NCBI GenBank assembly: GCA_025350885.1
Contig: JANXXA010000015.1
Coordinates: 1-7,548, forward strand
Direction of reading: 5' to 3'
Origin: Phenylobacterium sp.
Lineage (GTDB): Bacteria > Pseudomonadota > Alphaproteobacteria > Caulobacterales > Caulobacteraceae
Length of the DNA stretch: 7,548 nucleotides
The notes beneath the pieces are model-generated. The model made no database searches. It was not told where the DNA came from and saw only the letters and a list, made by a program, of their open reading frames with translations. Every line of letters begins with the position of its first letter. The stretch's first letter is position 1. The translations under genes were made by a program, and so were the position numbers. Below are positions 6,344 to 7,548 of this stretch, piece by piece.

Positions 6344-7432
6344 TCAGCGTCCGGTCTGGCCCCGATGTCGCAGGTAGGCGTCGGCCAGCACGCAGGCGAC
6401 CATCGCCTCGACCACCGGCACGGCGCGCAGGCCGACGCAGGGGTCGTGGCGACCCTTGGTGCGCAGCTCGATCTCCTCGCCGGCTTCATTGATCGTGCGG
6501 CGCGGCGTGAGGATCGAGGAGGTCGGCTTGAACGCCACGCGCGCGGTGATCGGCTGGCCGGTGGAAATGCCACCCAGGATGCCGCCGGCGCTGTTGGAGA
6601 GGAAGGTCGGGCCAGTATTGCCCGCCCGCATTTCGTCGGCATTGTCTTCGCCGGTGAGCGCCGCGGCCGCGAAGCCCGCGCCGATCTCCACGCCCTTGGC
6701 GGCGTTGATCGACATGCAGGCGCCGGCGAGTTCGGCGTCGAGTTTGCCGTAGACCGGCGCGCCCCAGCCAGCCGGCGCGCCCACCGCCTCGACGGCGACA
6801 ATGGCGCCGGTGGAAGAGCCGGCCTTGCGGATGGCCTCCAGGTGGTCTTCCCAGATCGGAACCATGTCGGGGTCGGGGCACCAGAAGGGATTGGTTCCGG
6901 TCTGGCTGAAGTCGATCCGGTCGGGGGCCACGGCATGCGGTCCGATCTGGGTCACCGCACCGCGGATGGTGACGCCGGGGATGATCAGCCGGGCAATGGC
7001 GCCGGCGGCGACGCGCGCGGCGGTCTCGCGGGCCGACTGCCGGCCGCCGCCGCGATAGTCGCGCACGCCATATTTGGCGAAATAGCTGTAGTCGGCGTGT
7101 CCGGGACGGAAGGCGGTGGCGATCTCCGAATAGTCGCGGCTGCGCTGGTCGACGTTGTCGATCATCAGCGAGATCGGCGTGCCGGTGGTGACCTGGTCCG
7201 GGTGGCGGTCGTCAGAGAACACGCCCGACAGGATTCGCACGGTGTCCGGCTCCTGGCGCTGGGTGACGAACTTGCCCTGGCCGGGGCGGCGCTGGTCCAG
7301 CCACCGCTGGATGTCGGCCTCGGTGAGCGGGATGCCGGGGGGGCAGCCATCGACCACGCAGCCCAGCGCCGGCCCGTGGCTCTCGCCCCAGGTGGTCACG
7401 CGGAATAGATGGCCGAACGTATTGTGCGACAT
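6344..7432 (-). CDS. aroC: Chorismate synthase
   Basis: AroC removes phosphate from 5-enolpyruvylshikimate-3-phosphate to give chorismate, the last step of the shikimate pathway, using reduced FMN. The 362-residue protein is full length and begins with the family-typical [20 protein letters not shown]. Conserved elements in order are GESHGPALG (16-24, His19), [20 protein letters not shown] (109-128, His112) with [10 protein letters not shown] just after (128-137), GGISTGQPI in the later half, and [12 protein letters not shown] (328-339, Asp330). These include the two histidines and the aspartate expected in the active site. The start at 7432 fits the family exactly; the frame also opens at a TTG at 7486, but the 18 extra residues look unrelated. 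The ribosome site is weak. No promoter in the 116 bp upstream is convincing. Its product feeds the chorismate mutase encoded in the same window. Confidence 0.97.
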   Translation of the reverse strand: MSHNTFGHLFRVTTWGESHGPALGCVVDGCPPGIPLTEADIQRWLDQRRPGQGKFVTQRQEPDTVRILSGVFSDDRHPDQVTTGTPISLMIDNVDQRSRDYSEIATAFRPGHADYSYFAKYGVRDYRGGGRQSARETAARVAAGAIARLIIPGVTIRGAVTQIGPHAVAPDRIDFSQTGTNPFWCPDPDMVPIWEDHLEAIRKAGSSTGAIVAVEAVGAPAGWGAPVYGKLDAELAGACMSINAAKGVEIGAGFAAAALTGEDNADEMRAGNTGPTFLSNSAGGILGGISTGQPITARVAFKPTSSILTPRRTINEAGEEIELRTKGRHDPCVGLRAVPVVEAMVACVLADAYLRHRGQTGR

Positions 7433-7531
7433 GGCCGGGCTTGTAGCGGCTAAGCCTGCGTCACACAAATTAGGGTTCAGACTCAATTGAGAGCACGGAA
7501 AATCAAGGGCTGGGGGATTCCTAAACTCCGC

Positions 7532-7548
7532 TCATCCCCGCGAAGGCG
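7532..7548. repeat. Left end of a probable intergenic palindromic repeat, cut by window edge
   Basis: TCATCCCCGCGAAGGCG resembles the start of dispersed alphaproteobacterial repeats in which CCCCGC and GCGGGG pair around GAAG. The initial TCATCCC is shared with the element at 4820. The right half would lie outside the window, so this is recognition of one arm only. Confidence 0.45.

Noticed and set aside
6365..7408. A 347-codon plus-strand frame opposite aroC
   Set aside because: Antisense shadow of a complete, strongly conserved aroC.

Overview
The window looks like a chromosomal stretch of an alphaproteobacterium, most likely of the Caulobacter/Phenylobacterium group. The evidence is the high GC content with strong third-position G/C, the alphaproteobacterial type of chorismate mutase-related protein, the receiver protein with a GPERRR tail, and the long CCGGGATGAC-type intergenic palindrome. 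The genus is an inference. No phage, transposase, CRISPR, tRNA or rRNA genes are visible. This is ordinary core-type chromosome with a few odd proteins.

Layout. (1) 1-1142: a crotonase-superfamily enoyl-CoA hydratase on the minus strand, cut by the left edge, diverges from a TetR-family regulator. The 89 bp between them hold two overlapping, opposed promoter candidates, so the regulator probably controls both genes. (2) 1229-3240, minus strand: a chorismate mutase with a C-terminal extension. Upstream of it lies a kinase-like protein with an intact receiver domain whose histidine and N-box asparagine are both missing. (3) 3391-5353, plus strand: queC, queE and queD, three enzymes of preQ0 synthesis for 7-deazaguanine (queuosine) tRNA modification. 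queC and queE overlap by 4 bp. queD is set off by 230 bp that contain a 116-bp imperfect inverted repeat. (4) 5372-7432, minus strand: a small glycine-rich lipoprotein, a single-domain response regulator and aroC (chorismate synthase). A second partial repeat touches the right edge.

How the genes connect. QueD makes 6-carboxytetrahydropterin, QueE rearranges it to 7-carboxy-7-deazaguanine and QueC converts that to preQ0. The GTP cyclohydrolase, QueF, Tgt and QueA steps are not in the window. AroC makes chorismate, and the chorismate mutase commits it to prephenate for Phe/Tyr synthesis, but the two genes lie about 4.3 kb apart and are not one operon. The two receiver proteins are not obviously linked to either pathway.

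The items most worth a second look are the QueD with no cysteine at the catalytic position and the kinase-like protein that has lost its phosphoacceptor. I see no convincing new multigene system.
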